Positions 1 to 6,220 of a stretch of DNA of 13,678 bases are shown here, in pieces. Source of the stretch: Mariprofundus sp. (GTDB lineage: Bacteria > Pseudomonadota > Zetaproteobacteria > Mariprofundales > Mariprofundaceae); the NCBI GenBank assembly GCA_015485035.1, contig WFUI01000028.1, positions 1 through 13,678 of the forward strand, read 5' to 3'. Made by a program: the position numbers and the translations under genes. The first letter of the stretch is position 1. The number at the start of each line of letters is the position of its first letter. Under the pieces are notes generated by a model, which searched no databases, was not told the DNA's origin, and saw only the letters and a list, made by a program, of their open reading frames with translations.

Positions 1-924
1 CCATTGTTCGAGCTCTGGCAAGGTGAGATTGATCCGGCTCTGGCAGGGGATACGTATATTGCCGCCTTACCTGAGCCGATTGAGCAGATTCACCGGGCGC
101 TGGTGATGGGCGTAGCCGATTATGTGTTGCGTAACGGCTGCACACAGGTGGTGATCGGCCTGTCCGGGGGCATTGATTCGGCCCTGACAGCAGCTGTCGC
201 GGTCGAGGCGCTGGGAGCTGAAAATGTACTGGGTGTATTGCTTCCATCGCGGTATTCCAGTGATCATTCGATTACCGATGCCGAGGCGCTGGTGGCGAAT
301 CTGGGGATCGAGGCGATTACCCTGCCGATTGCTGAAAGCGTTGCGGCAGTTGAAGCGACACTGGCTGATACCTTTGCTGCCTGGAATAAATCGGAGCCGG
401 ATATCACCGAGGAAAATATTCAGGCACGCATGCGTGGTCTGTTGCTGATGGCGATTTCGAATAAAACCGGACGCATGGTATTGACCACCGGCAACAAATC
501 GGAAATGGCGGTGGGTTATGCCACCCTGTATGGCGATATGGCCGGTGGTTTCGCCATGCTCAAGGATGTGTATAAAACAGAAGTGTTTGCCCTGTGCCGC
601 TGGCTGAACCGGGAACACGAAGTGATTCCTGAAAATACGATCACAAAACCGCCATCAGCTGAATTAAGACCGGATCAGAAGGATTCGGATTCCCTGCCTG
701 ATTATGAAGTACTGGATGCCATTCTCACAGCCAATATCGAGGAGCGCCTCAGTGTGGACGAAATAGTGGCTCGCGGTTTTGAATATGATGAAGTCAAACG
801 CGTGGTGCGCATGTTACAACTGGCCGAGTACAAACGTCGCCAGGCACCGCCGGGAGTGAAAATCACCGAACGCGCCTTTGGCAGGGATCGACGTTATCCG
901 ATCACGCACGGGTTTTGGGAGTAA
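1..924 (+). CDS. nadE: NAD+ synthetase, C-terminal part (5' end outside window)
   Basis: This enzyme makes NAD+ from deamido-NAD+ (nicotinic acid adenine dinucleotide), ATP and ammonia or glutamine; it is the last step of cytosolic NAD synthesis. The reading frame is open from base 1, so the gene begins upstream; the first in-frame TTG at position 4 is not a credible start. The visible 307 codons contain the ATP-pyrophosphatase P-loop SGGIDSA (bases about 166-186), then RMRGLLLMAISNK, the TTGNKSEMAVGYAT segment, and KPPSAELRPDQ with DSLPDYEVLD, all typical of the synthetase domain. The preceding stretch, QGEIDPALAGD and PEPIEQIHRAL, resembles the linker after an N-terminal nitrilase-type glutaminase domain, so the full protein is probably the long glutamine-dependent form. 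The amidase itself is not in view. The frame ends in TAA with no obvious terminator. The next gene starts 98 bases downstream. Identification is firm; the domain content of the missing part is inferred. Confidence 0.95.
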   Translation, partial: PLFELWQGEIDPALAGDTYIAALPEPIEQIHRALVMGVADYVLRNGCTQVVIGLSGGIDSALTAAVAVEALGAENVLGVLLPSRYSSDHSITDAEALVANLGIEAITLPIAESVAAVEATLADTFAAWNKSEPDITEENIQARMRGLLLMAISNKTGRMVLTTGNKSEMAVGYATLYGDMAGGFAMLKDVYKTEVFALCRWLNREHEVIPENTITKPPSAELRPDQKDSDSLPDYEVLDAILTANIEERLSVDEIVARGFEYDEVKRVVRMLQLAEYKRRQAPPGVKITERAFGRDRRYPITHGFWE

Positions 925-1000
925 TACAGGCAAATTTTCGTGATGCGTAGTTGACGTTTTCAGCCATCATGTAATCAAAAGGAACACCATCACGACATAA

Positions 1001-1017
1001 CCCCGTAAAAGGCGGGG
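1001..1017 (+). promoter_or_regulatory. Small hairpin overlapping the ribosome binding site of the glutamate-synthase-like gene
   Basis: CCCCG (1001-1005) pairs perfectly with CGGGG (1013-1017), leaving a seven-base loop TAAAAGG. The purine-rich loop and 3' arm are the only Shine-Dalgarno-like sequence before the ATG at 1023, so the stem would partly hide the ribosome binding site. A TTGACG that could be a -35 box lies at 951-956, but no convincing -10 box follows at the right spacing. Regulation by this hairpin is inference; the stem is short and could be incidental. Confidence 0.35.
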
Positions 1018-1022
1018 ACTCT

Positions 1023-2531
1023 ATGTTCAGTGAATTCATCGGAAGTGTATACAATGGTTTGTCGGCACTGTTGCTGATTTCGCTGGTTGGCTTGTTGTTG
1101 GCACTGGTGGTGATGTTTATCGTGGATGTTACCCAAAGCAGGAACGCCGTGCGGCGCAATTATCCGGTCATTGGTCGTTTTCGCGGTCTGTTCGAGCATC
1201 TGGGCACATTCTTCCGGCAATACTTCTTTGCCATGGATCGAGAGGAAATGCCGTTTAATCGTGCGCTGCGCGACTGGGTCTACCGGGCTGCCAAAAATCA
1301 GGACAGCACCATTCCGTTCGGTTCGACGCGCGATGTGAATCCGGTCGGCAGTGTCTCGTTTGTGAACTGCCCTTATCCGACGCTGGATGTCGATGCAGTG
1401 CCGACGCAGGCCATGGTCATAGGGCCGGACTGCGCTGTCCCGTTTGAATCAAGCAGTCTGTTTAATATTTCCGGCATGAGTTACGGGGCGCTGTCCAAAG
1501 TGGCAGTGCAGGCGCTCTCGCACGGGGCGGCCAGAGCCGGTTGCTGGATGAATACCGGTGAAGGCGGATTATCGCCGCATCATTTGTCGGGCGGCTGCGA
1601 TATTGTCATGCAGATCGGTACGGCCAAATACGGCGTGCGCGATGCAGATGGGAGCTTGTCTGATGAGAAGTTGCGTGAACTCGCTGCCATTGAACAGGTC
1701 AGAATATTTGAAATCAAACTCAGTCAGGGTGCCAAGCCGGGCAAGGGCGGTATTTTGCCGGGCCTGAAAGTCACGGCTGAAATCGCGGCCATTCGAGGTA
1801 TTCCAGAGGGGCAGGATTCGATCAGTCCGAATCGGCATGTGGAGATCGATAATCCGGGTGAACTGCTGGATATGGTAGCCCGTATTCGCGAGGTCACCGG
1901 CAAGCCGGTCGGATTTAAACTGGTGCTGGGCGGTTGTGGAGCGCTGGATAACCTGTTCGATGAAATCAAACGGCGCGGTGTTCACGCAGCCCCGGATTTT
2001 ATCACCCTGGACAGCGCCGATGGCGGTTCCGGTGCTGCACCCCAACCGCTGATGGATTTTATGGGCATGACGCTGAAAGAAAGTCTGCCGATGTTGATTG
2101 ATCACCTGGTCGGTTACGGCTTGCGCGATCGGGTGCGGGTGATTTGCTCGGGCAAGCTGATTACGCCGTCCGGCGTCGCCTGGGCGCTGTGTATGGGGGC
2201 GGATTTTATCGTATCGGCGCGTGGTTTTATGTTTGCGCTGGGCTGTATTCAGGCCATGCAATGCAACAAAAATACCTGTCCGACCGGCATCACCACGCAC
2301 CAGAAACGTTTACAGCGCGGACTTGATCCGCAGGACAAGGCGATAAGAGTGGCGTATTATGTGGAAAACATGCGGCATGACGTGGGCGTGATTGCACATT
2401 CCTGCGGCGTTAAACATCCGCGCCAGTTACAGCGCCGACATGCGCGCGTGGTGACCATGGACGGCAGCAGCGCAGGCTTGCATATCATTCATCCGGAAAC
2501 CGAAGCCGGTTTTCCGCACGGAAAGGAGTAA
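1023..2531 (+). CDS. Membrane-anchored FMN-binding glutamate synthase-like protein
   Basis: A 502-residue protein matching only the FMN-binding synthase domain of glutamate synthase (the GltB central/C-terminal part). It lacks the glutaminase domain and the C-terminal beta-helix. Residues about 12-34 form a hydrophobic segment followed by RNAVRRN, consistent with a single N-terminal membrane anchor with its catalytic part in the cytoplasm. Conserved segments seen are SGMSYGALS (150-158), NTGEGGLSPHH (177-187), KLSQGAKPGKGG (232-243) and the DSADGGSGAAP loop (330-340). Three cysteines at 408, 414 and 419 are spaced C-x5-C-x4-C before PTG, which is the [3Fe-4S] pattern of glutamate synthase. 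Members of this stand-alone family are usually annotated as glutamate synthase-like, but their substrate is generally unknown. The aldehyde dehydrogenase gene starts 5 bases after the stop, and its Shine-Dalgarno lies inside this gene's last codons, so the two are very likely co-transcribed and translationally coupled. The family call is confident; the reaction is not known. Confidence 0.9.
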   Translation: MFSEFIGSVYNGLSALLLISLVGLLLALVVMFIVDVTQSRNAVRRNYPVIGRFRGLFEHLGTFFRQYFFAMDREEMPFNRALRDWVYRAAKNQDSTIPFGSTRDVNPVGSVSFVNCPYPTLDVDAVPTQAMVIGPDCAVPFESSSLFNISGMSYGALSKVAVQALSHGAARAGCWMNTGEGGLSPHHLSGGCDIVMQIGTAKYGVRDADGSLSDEKLRELAAIEQVRIFEIKLSQGAKPGKGGILPGLKVTAEIAAIRGIPEGQDSISPNRHVEIDNPGELLDMVARIREVTGKPVGFKLVLGGCGALDNLFDEIKRRGVHAAPDFITLDSADGGSGAAPQPLMDFMGMTLKESLPMLIDHLVGYGLRDRVRVICSGKLITPSGVAWALCMGADFIVSARGFMFALGCIQAMQCNKNTCPTGITTHQKRLQRGLDPQDKAIRVAYYVENMRHDVGVIAHSCGVKHPRQLQRRHARVVTMDGSSAGLHIIHPETEAGFPHGKE

Positions 2532-2536
2532 TACAG

Positions 2537-3991
2537 ATGACAGAAGTTGAACATTTCCCGTTAATGATTGCCGGTGCCGTTGAAGTGAAAGCTGAAGGCA
2601 AACCGCTGGAGGTGAAATCCCCTTACGATGATCACCTCATTGCTACAGTAGCCACTGCCAATGCGGCAGCTGTGGAGTCAGCGTTGACTTGTGCCAGCCG
2701 ATTATTCGCTGATCGGGAAGGGTGGATTCCCGTCGATCAACGCATCGCCAGCCTGGAGCGCATGATTGAACTGTTGAAAGAGCAGGCCGAATCACTGGCA
2801 CTGGGTGCAGCAGAGGAAGGTGGCAAACCGTTGACAGATTCTCGAATCGAGATGGCCCGTTGTATCGACAGTATTCACATTTGCATCGATACCCTGCGCA
2901 CCGATGTCCCGCATCCGCCGGTGATGGGGGTGAATGCGGCTTCTGAACACCGGGTGGCGCTGATGCAGAAGGAGCCGATTGGCGTGGTGGTGGCGGTCAG
3001 TGCTTTTAATCATCCGCTTAATCTGATTGCGCATCAAGTCGGCCCGGCCATTGCGGCGGGTTGTCCGGTGATCGTTAAACCGGCGGCGGATACGCCGCTA
3101 TCCTGTTTGCGGCTGGTGAAGCTGTTTCATCAGGCCGGCGTGCCGGAGGGATGGTTGCAGTGCATTGTGCCGGAATCAAGACAGCTGTCTGAGCGGCTTG
3201 TAACCGATGTGCGCGTGGGCTTCTTCAGTTTTATCGGCAGTGCAAAAGTCGGCTGGCATTTGCGCTCGAAGCTGGCAGCCGGCACGCGTTGTGCGCTGGA
3301 GCATGGCGGCGTAGCGCCGGTGATTGTGTGCAAGGATGCGGATATTAAAAAGGCGTTGCCGGGTCTGGTGAAAGGGGCGTTTTATCATGCCGGTCAGGTA
3401 TGTGTTTCGGTGCAGCGCCTGTTTGCGCATGCATCGATTGCTCGTAAACTGGCGGACAAAATGGCGGCTCAGGCCAAAGCGCTGGTGGTGGGTGATCCCA
3501 TATCGGATGCAACCGAAGTCGGTCCACTGATTCGCCCACGGGAAGTGGATCGCGTGGATGTGTGGGTGAAAGAGGCGGTGGCTGGTGGCGCAGAATTATT
3601 GTGCGGAGGCGACAGGCTCGATCACCATTGTTATGCACCGACCGTGCTGTTTAATCCACAGCACGATGCAACTGTGTCCACACGTGAGGTGTTCGGGCCG
3701 GTGGTGTGTATTTATCCGTTTACCGGGCTGGATGAAGCGATCGAAGAAGCCAACGGGCTGGATATGGCATTTCAGGCTTCTGTTTACAGTCGCGATATTG
3801 ATATGGCGTTGGGCGTTGCCAATCGACTGGATGCCTCGTCTGTAATGATCAACGATCATACTGCTTTCCGGGTGGACTGGATGCCCTTCGCCGGCCTGAA
3901 ACACTCAGGTCTCGGCGTGGGCGGCATCCCGTTCACGATCCGCGATATGCAAATCGAAAAAATGACCGTCATCCATTCCAATGCAGTGTAA
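2537..3991 (+). CDS. Aldehyde dehydrogenase family protein, substrate unassigned
   Basis: A 484-residue NAD(P)+-dependent aldehyde dehydrogenase that would oxidise an aldehyde to the acid, probably in the cytoplasm. The start ATG has AAAGGAG (2522-2528) eight bases upstream. Family landmarks are all present: Asn158 in AFNHP, Lys181 in VIVKPAA (cofactor ribose), the SFIGSAKVG turn (231-239), the general-base Glu255 in LEHGG, the nucleophile Cys289 in GQVCVSVQR, EVFGPVV (384-390) and PFAGLKHSGLG (450-460). Length is normal for the family. The GQVCVSVQR context is of the lactaldehyde, succinate-semialdehyde or glyceraldehyde-3-phosphate-like branch, but I cannot fix the substrate. It sits between an FMN/Fe-S oxidoreductase-like gene and an acetolactate-synthase-like gene, and the arrangement suggests a shared pathway. 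The downstream gap is filled by an inverted-repeat element that starts on this gene's stop codon. Confidence 0.92.
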   Translation: MTEVEHFPLMIAGAVEVKAEGKPLEVKSPYDDHLIATVATANAAAVESALTCASRLFADREGWIPVDQRIASLERMIELLKEQAESLALGAAEEGGKPLTDSRIEMARCIDSIHICIDTLRTDVPHPPVMGVNAASEHRVALMQKEPIGVVVAVSAFNHPLNLIAHQVGPAIAAGCPVIVKPAADTPLSCLRLVKLFHQAGVPEGWLQCIVPESRQLSERLVTDVRVGFFSFIGSAKVGWHLRSKLAAGTRCALEHGGVAPVIVCKDADIKKALPGLVKGAFYHAGQVCVSVQRLFAHASIARKLADKMAAQAKALVVGDPISDATEVGPLIRPREVDRVDVWVKEAVAGGAELLCGGDRLDHHCYAPTVLFNPQHDATVSTREVFGPVVCIYPFTGLDEAIEEANGLDMAFQASVYSRDIDMALGVANRLDASSVMINDHTAFRVDWMPFAGLKHSGLGVGGIPFTIRDMQIEKMTVIHSNAV

Positions 3992-4087
3992 AAGCATTTA
4001 CCACAAAGGCACAAAGACACTAAGAAAGATCAGTTACTAGTCATGCCTACTTTGTGCCTTTGTGTCTTCGTGGTGAAAAGGTTTTGA
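3990..4087. repeat. Inverted-repeat element, copy 1 (MITE-like, 98 bases)
   Basis: Arms of 25 bases, 4000-4024 and 4050-4074, are inverted repeats with four non-Watson-Crick positions, two of them G-T wobbles. The left arm starts ACCACAAAGGCACAAAG and the right arm ends CTTTGTGTCTTCGTGGT when read with its small differences. The arms are internally repetitive (CACAAAG twice). The element has the same outer ends as the one at 12620-12787: AAAAGCA-TTACCAC on the left, and GTGGTGAAA followed within 2-3 bases by TTTTGA on the right. It overlaps the stop codon of the aldehyde dehydrogenase and ends nine bases before the Shine-Dalgarno of the next gene, so any transcript crossing it would carry a long hairpin. 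No coding potential is seen inside. It is probably a non-autonomous dispersed repeat. Confidence 0.75.
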
Positions 4088-4095
4088 TCTGTTTC

Positions 4096-4102
4096 TAAGG
4101 AG
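4096..4102 (+). promoter_or_regulatory. Ribosome binding site that fixes the acetolactate-synthase-like start
   Basis: TAAGGAG is a strong Shine-Dalgarno. An ATG at 4103 abuts it directly and cannot be used efficiently. The in-frame ATG at 4109 is six bases away and is therefore chosen as the start, which removes two residues from the longest reading frame. Confidence 0.8.
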
Positions 4103-4108
4103 ATGCAT

Positions 4109-5761
4109 ATGAATACAGCGGAATTGCTGGTGAAGTGTCTGGAAACCGAAGGTGTCGAATATATTTTCGGCGTGCCGGGTGAAGAGAATGCCGATTTTAT
4201 GATGGCGCTGGAGGCTTCCGATTCAATTCGTTTTATCCTGACCCGGCATGAACAGGGTGCGGCTTTTATGGCCGAGGCCTACGGGCGGTTAACCGGTAAT
4301 CCGGCCGCCTGCCTGGGAACATTGGGGCCGGGGGCGACCAATCTGATTACCGGCGTGGCAGATGCCAATATGGATCATGCGCCGATGCTGGTGCTGACCG
4401 GTCAGGGGGCAACCACCCGCCTGCACAAGGAATCTCACCAGATTATGGATGTGGTGAGCATGTTCAAGCCGGTGACCAAGTGGGCGACTTCGATCCGTCA
4501 TCCATCCGCCGTACCGGAAATTGTGCGCAAGGCCGTGCGTCTTGCGCGGGGAGAAAAACCGGGCGCATGTCATATCGAACTGCCTGAGGATGTTGCCAGA
4601 CTGGAAACCGATGCGCAGCCCATGCAGCCGCGCCGCTATCGTCGTCCGGTCGCAGATCCGGGGCAAATCGATACGGCTTTTGCCATGCTCAGGGCTGCCA
4701 GACGTCCCGTCATTCTGGTTGGTAACGGTTGCGTGCGTCACGATGCCAGCCGTGAGTTGCGCCGCTTTTGCGAGGTCACCGGCATCGGCGTTATCAACAC
4801 ATTCATGGCCAAGGGTTGTGTCGATGCCGACGCCGGTTATTGTCTGTATACGATTGGTTTGCAGGCCAAAGATGTAGTGGCTTGTGCGCTGGATGCAGCC
4901 GATCTGGTCATTACTCTGGGTTACGATATGGTCGAATATCATCCTCATTTGTGGAATGCAGGTCGCGACAAACACATTATTCATATCGATTTCCAGCCGG
5001 CTGAAATTGATGAGCATTATCAGCCTGAACTGGAACTGGTCGGAGACTTGAGCCATACGCTGGCCGCCATCAATGCCAATATCGAGCAGCTCGGGCCGGT
5101 ACAGCGAAATTTGAGTCAGCAGCGGCAAACGCGGCAACAGATGCAGCAGGAACTGATGCAATATGCTGCCGATGAAACGGAGCCCCTGATTCGGCCCCAG
5201 AAGGTGCTGGCCGATGTACGCAGGGTGATGGGGCGTGAAGATATTCTGTTATCTGATGTCGGAGCCCATAAAATGTGGATTGCCCGTCAGTATCAATGCC
5301 ACGAGCCCAATACCTGCCTGATTCCCAACGGATTCTGCTCGATGGGTTTTGCCTTGCCCGGTGCCATCGGGGCATCGCTGGTCTATCCTGACAAACGTAT
5401 TCTGGCCCTGTGTGGCGATGCTGGTTTCATGATGAATGTGCAGGAGATGGAAACGGCCAAACGGTTAAACAGCAATATTGTGGTGATGGTGTGGGAAGAT
5501 AACGCCTACGGCCTGATTGCCTGGAAACAACAGAACCAGTTCGGGCATCATACCGACCTGAGTTTTGGCAATCCGCAGTGGATGTTGCTGGCCGGAGCAT
5601 TCGGCTGGAACGGACATCGCGTGGCACGCAGCACAGAGCTTCAGGGTGTGCTTGAAGCTGCTTTTTCGGAATCCGGTCCGAGTATGGTGATTGTACCTGT
5701 CGATTATGCTGAAAACATGAAGCTGACCGAACGGTTGGGCAATATTGTCTGTGCTATTTAG
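4109..5761 (+). CDS. Acetolactate synthase large subunit-type ThDP enzyme (catabolic-like)
   Basis: A 550-residue thiamine-diphosphate enzyme of the acetolactate synthase family, which condenses two 2-oxoacids with loss of CO2 (pyruvate to acetolactate in the best-known members). Visible landmarks are GVPGEEN (21-27), the cofactor-activating Glu48 in RHEQGAAFMAEAYGR, LGPGATNL (72-79), the central domain with VILVGNG (201-207), and the metal/ThDP site CGDAGFMMNVQEMETA (435-450) followed by Asn465 in EDNAYGL. The usual GDG triplet is GDA here, a conservative change. No small regulatory subunit gene (ilvH/ilvN) follows. The length and the C-terminal VPVDYAENMKL resemble catabolic AlsS/BudB more than biosynthetic IlvB. 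No acetolactate decarboxylase is visible, so an acetoin role is unproven, and other ThDP carboligases or decarboxylases of this family remain possible. It probably shares an operon with the two preceding genes, although a hairpin-forming repeat separates it from them. The stop codon forms the first bases of a palindromic repeat. Confidence 0.85.
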   Translation: MNTAELLVKCLETEGVEYIFGVPGEENADFMMALEASDSIRFILTRHEQGAAFMAEAYGRLTGNPAACLGTLGPGATNLITGVADANMDHAPMLVLTGQGATTRLHKESHQIMDVVSMFKPVTKWATSIRHPSAVPEIVRKAVRLARGEKPGACHIELPEDVARLETDAQPMQPRRYRRPVADPGQIDTAFAMLRAARRPVILVGNGCVRHDASRELRRFCEVTGIGVINTFMAKGCVDADAGYCLYTIGLQAKDVVACALDAADLVITLGYDMVEYHPHLWNAGRDKHIIHIDFQPAEIDEHYQPELELVGDLSHTLAAINANIEQLGPVQRNLSQQRQTRQQMQQELMQYAADETEPLIRPQKVLADVRRVMGREDILLSDVGAHKMWIARQYQCHEPNTCLIPNGFCSMGFALPGAIGASLVYPDKRILALCGDAGFMMNVQEMETAKRLNSNIVVMVWEDNAYGLIAWKQQNQFGHHTDLSFGNPQWMLLAGAFGWNGHRVARSTELQGVLEAAFSESGPSMVIVPVDYAENMKLTERLGNIVCAI

Positions 5762-5793
5762 GGGAGCACTGATGAATTCAGCATCTTCTTAAC
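5759..5793. repeat. Palindromic repeat starting at a stop codon, copy A (decayed)
   Basis: This 35-base stretch, starting with the TAG stop of the acetolactate-synthase-like gene, aligns without gaps to 7634-7668 after glnA, with 25 identical positions by my count. The shared core is CTGAT then TCAGCATCT. Copy A keeps only part of the dyad symmetry (CTGA/TCAG plus wobble pairs towards the ends), so it is the more degenerate copy. It is not followed directly by a T-run, so it is not a terminator by itself. Confidence 0.65.
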
Positions 5794-5832
5794 GGGGGTC
5801 GGCGAGCCGGGAAATGCCGTTGCTGTTTTTTT
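5791..5832 (+). terminator. Possible intrinsic terminator after the acetolactate-synthase-like gene
   Basis: AACGG (5791-5795) pairs with CCGTT (5817-5821), enclosing a GC-rich segment with an inner CGG/CCG pairing. GCTG then leads into a run of seven T (5826-5832), and a further T-rich stretch follows. The stem is broken by internal loops and there is a four-base gap before the T-run, so this is weaker than the terminator after glnA. It lies where the three-gene operon should end. Confidence 0.5.
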
Positions 5833-5877
5833 CAGGTTTTTTATTTGTATTTATTTATTTGTAAGCAAATTGTCCGG

Positions 5878-5905
5878 TGACAGACACATTGCTGTGTCCC
5901 GGTCA
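5878..5905. repeat. Hairpin GACACA-TTGC-TGTGTC in the glnA upstream region
   Basis: GACACA (5883-5888) and TGTGTC (5893-5898) form a perfect six-base stem around TTGC. An outer TGAC (5878-5881) can pair with GTCA (5902-5905) across small bulges. The sequence GTCCGGTGACAGACAC reminds me of palindromic ends seen near REP-associated transposases, but that is from memory only. It could equally be an operator or a relic of a dispersed repeat. Confidence 0.4.
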
Positions 5906-6006
5906 TAGCCATCGTATAGAATGATATGTTGATATGGCCCTGGTTATGATGTTATCGCCGGATAAGAACCATGTTGTCTGCAGCGGAACATGTAACTGAC
6001 CCGATT

Positions 6007-6060
6007 GGGGGATGCACGCAGCTTTCCCGTCTCCCCCTTTCCATGGTGCGTGCATTCCCT
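6007..6060. promoter_or_regulatory. Long inverted repeat in the glnA leader
   Basis: ATGCACGCA (6012-6020) and TGCGTGCAT (6047-6055) are perfect inverted repeats. Extending outward, GGGGG (6007-6011) faces TCCCT (6056-6060), giving a 14-pair stem with two G-T wobbles and a 26-base loop. It lies about 160 bases before the glnA start. A partial direct repeat, CCATGGTG followed by C/T-GTG, occurs at 6041 and again at 6078. It could be an mRNA structure or spaced half-sites for a regulator. The halves contain TGCAC- and GGTGC-like elements faintly similar to NtrC half-sites, but the 26-base spacing does not fit a standard NtrC site. Confidence 0.45.
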
Positions 6061-6107
6061 TTCCCATCCGTTTTTCACCATGGTGTGTATACCGATTGTG
6101 CATGTTT

Positions 6108-6124
6108 GCCGGCGGAAAGCCGGC
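6108..6124 (+). promoter_or_regulatory. Stable GCCGGC hairpin in the glnA leader
   Basis: GCCGGC (6108-6113) and GCCGGC (6119-6124) form a perfect six-pair GC stem with a GGAAA loop, extendable by a T-G and a T-A pair. No T-run follows, so it is not an intrinsic terminator. It would sit about 96 bases upstream of the glnA start in the mRNA. I do not recognise it as a known riboswitch. Confidence 0.4.
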
Positions 6125-6208
6125 GACAGGATTGATTGCCATGACATCGAATTTGTGACAAAGTCCCGCTTCCTATTTTACCGGGTGGGATTTTCTGTAA
6201 CCAATGAG

Positions 6209-6213
6209 AGGAG
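6209..6213 (+). promoter_or_regulatory. glnA: Ribosome binding site that fixes the GTG start of glnA
   Basis: AGGAG, within GAGAGGAGAT, lies seven bases before the GTG at 6221. Translation from this GTG gives [11 protein letters not shown], the usual beginning of type I glutamine synthetases. This excludes the in-frame ATG at 6005, which would add 72 residues without family resemblance. Confidence 0.85.
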
Positions 6214-6220
6214 ATCAACA

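Larger units (their letters stand above)
5762..6220 (+). other. 459-base intergenic region / glnA leader without a gene
   Basis: Apart from the repeat and possible terminator at its left end, this stretch holds an AT-rich segment (about 5825-5870), a hairpin at 5878-5905, a TATAGAAT that could be a -10 box at 5915-5922 without a well-spaced -35, an inverted repeat at 6007-6060, the palindrome CACCATGGTG at 6077-6086 and a strong hairpin at 6108-6124. The frame from 6005 into glnA is open but shows no protein-like sequence. I looked for a sigma-54 promoter (GG and GC separated by ten bases in a TGGCAC/TTGC context), which would be usual for a nitrogen-regulated glnA, and found no convincing match. 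Confidence 0.6.

Noticed and set aside
918..929. Twelve identical bases GGAGTAATACAG spanning the stop codons of nadE (918-929) and the FMN-protein gene (2525-2536)
   Set aside because: In the second case it is simply a Shine-Dalgarno, stop and spacer. No gene starts after the first, and similarity does not extend, so it is likely coincidence.
4103..4108. ATG at 4103 as start of the acetolactate-synthase-like gene
   Set aside because: It abuts the Shine-Dalgarno with no spacing. The in-frame ATG at 4109 has six bases of spacing.
4289..5161. Long minus-strand open frame (290 codons) opposite the acetolactate-synthase-like gene
   Set aside because: It is a shadow of a well-supported coding region; no start signal or protein motif is seen.
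6005..6220. In-frame 72-residue N-terminal extension of glutamine synthetase from an ATG at 6005
   Set aside because: The GTG at 6221 has a well-placed AGGAG and gives the standard [11 protein letters not shown] beginning and a normal 471-residue length. The upstream segment has no family resemblance and covers the hairpin-rich leader.
5930..6220. Sigma-54 promoter or standard NtrC sites for glnA
   Set aside because: TGGC at about 5935 lacks the matching GC element at the right spacing, and no TGCAC-N5-GTGCA type palindrome is present. The leader halves are too far apart.
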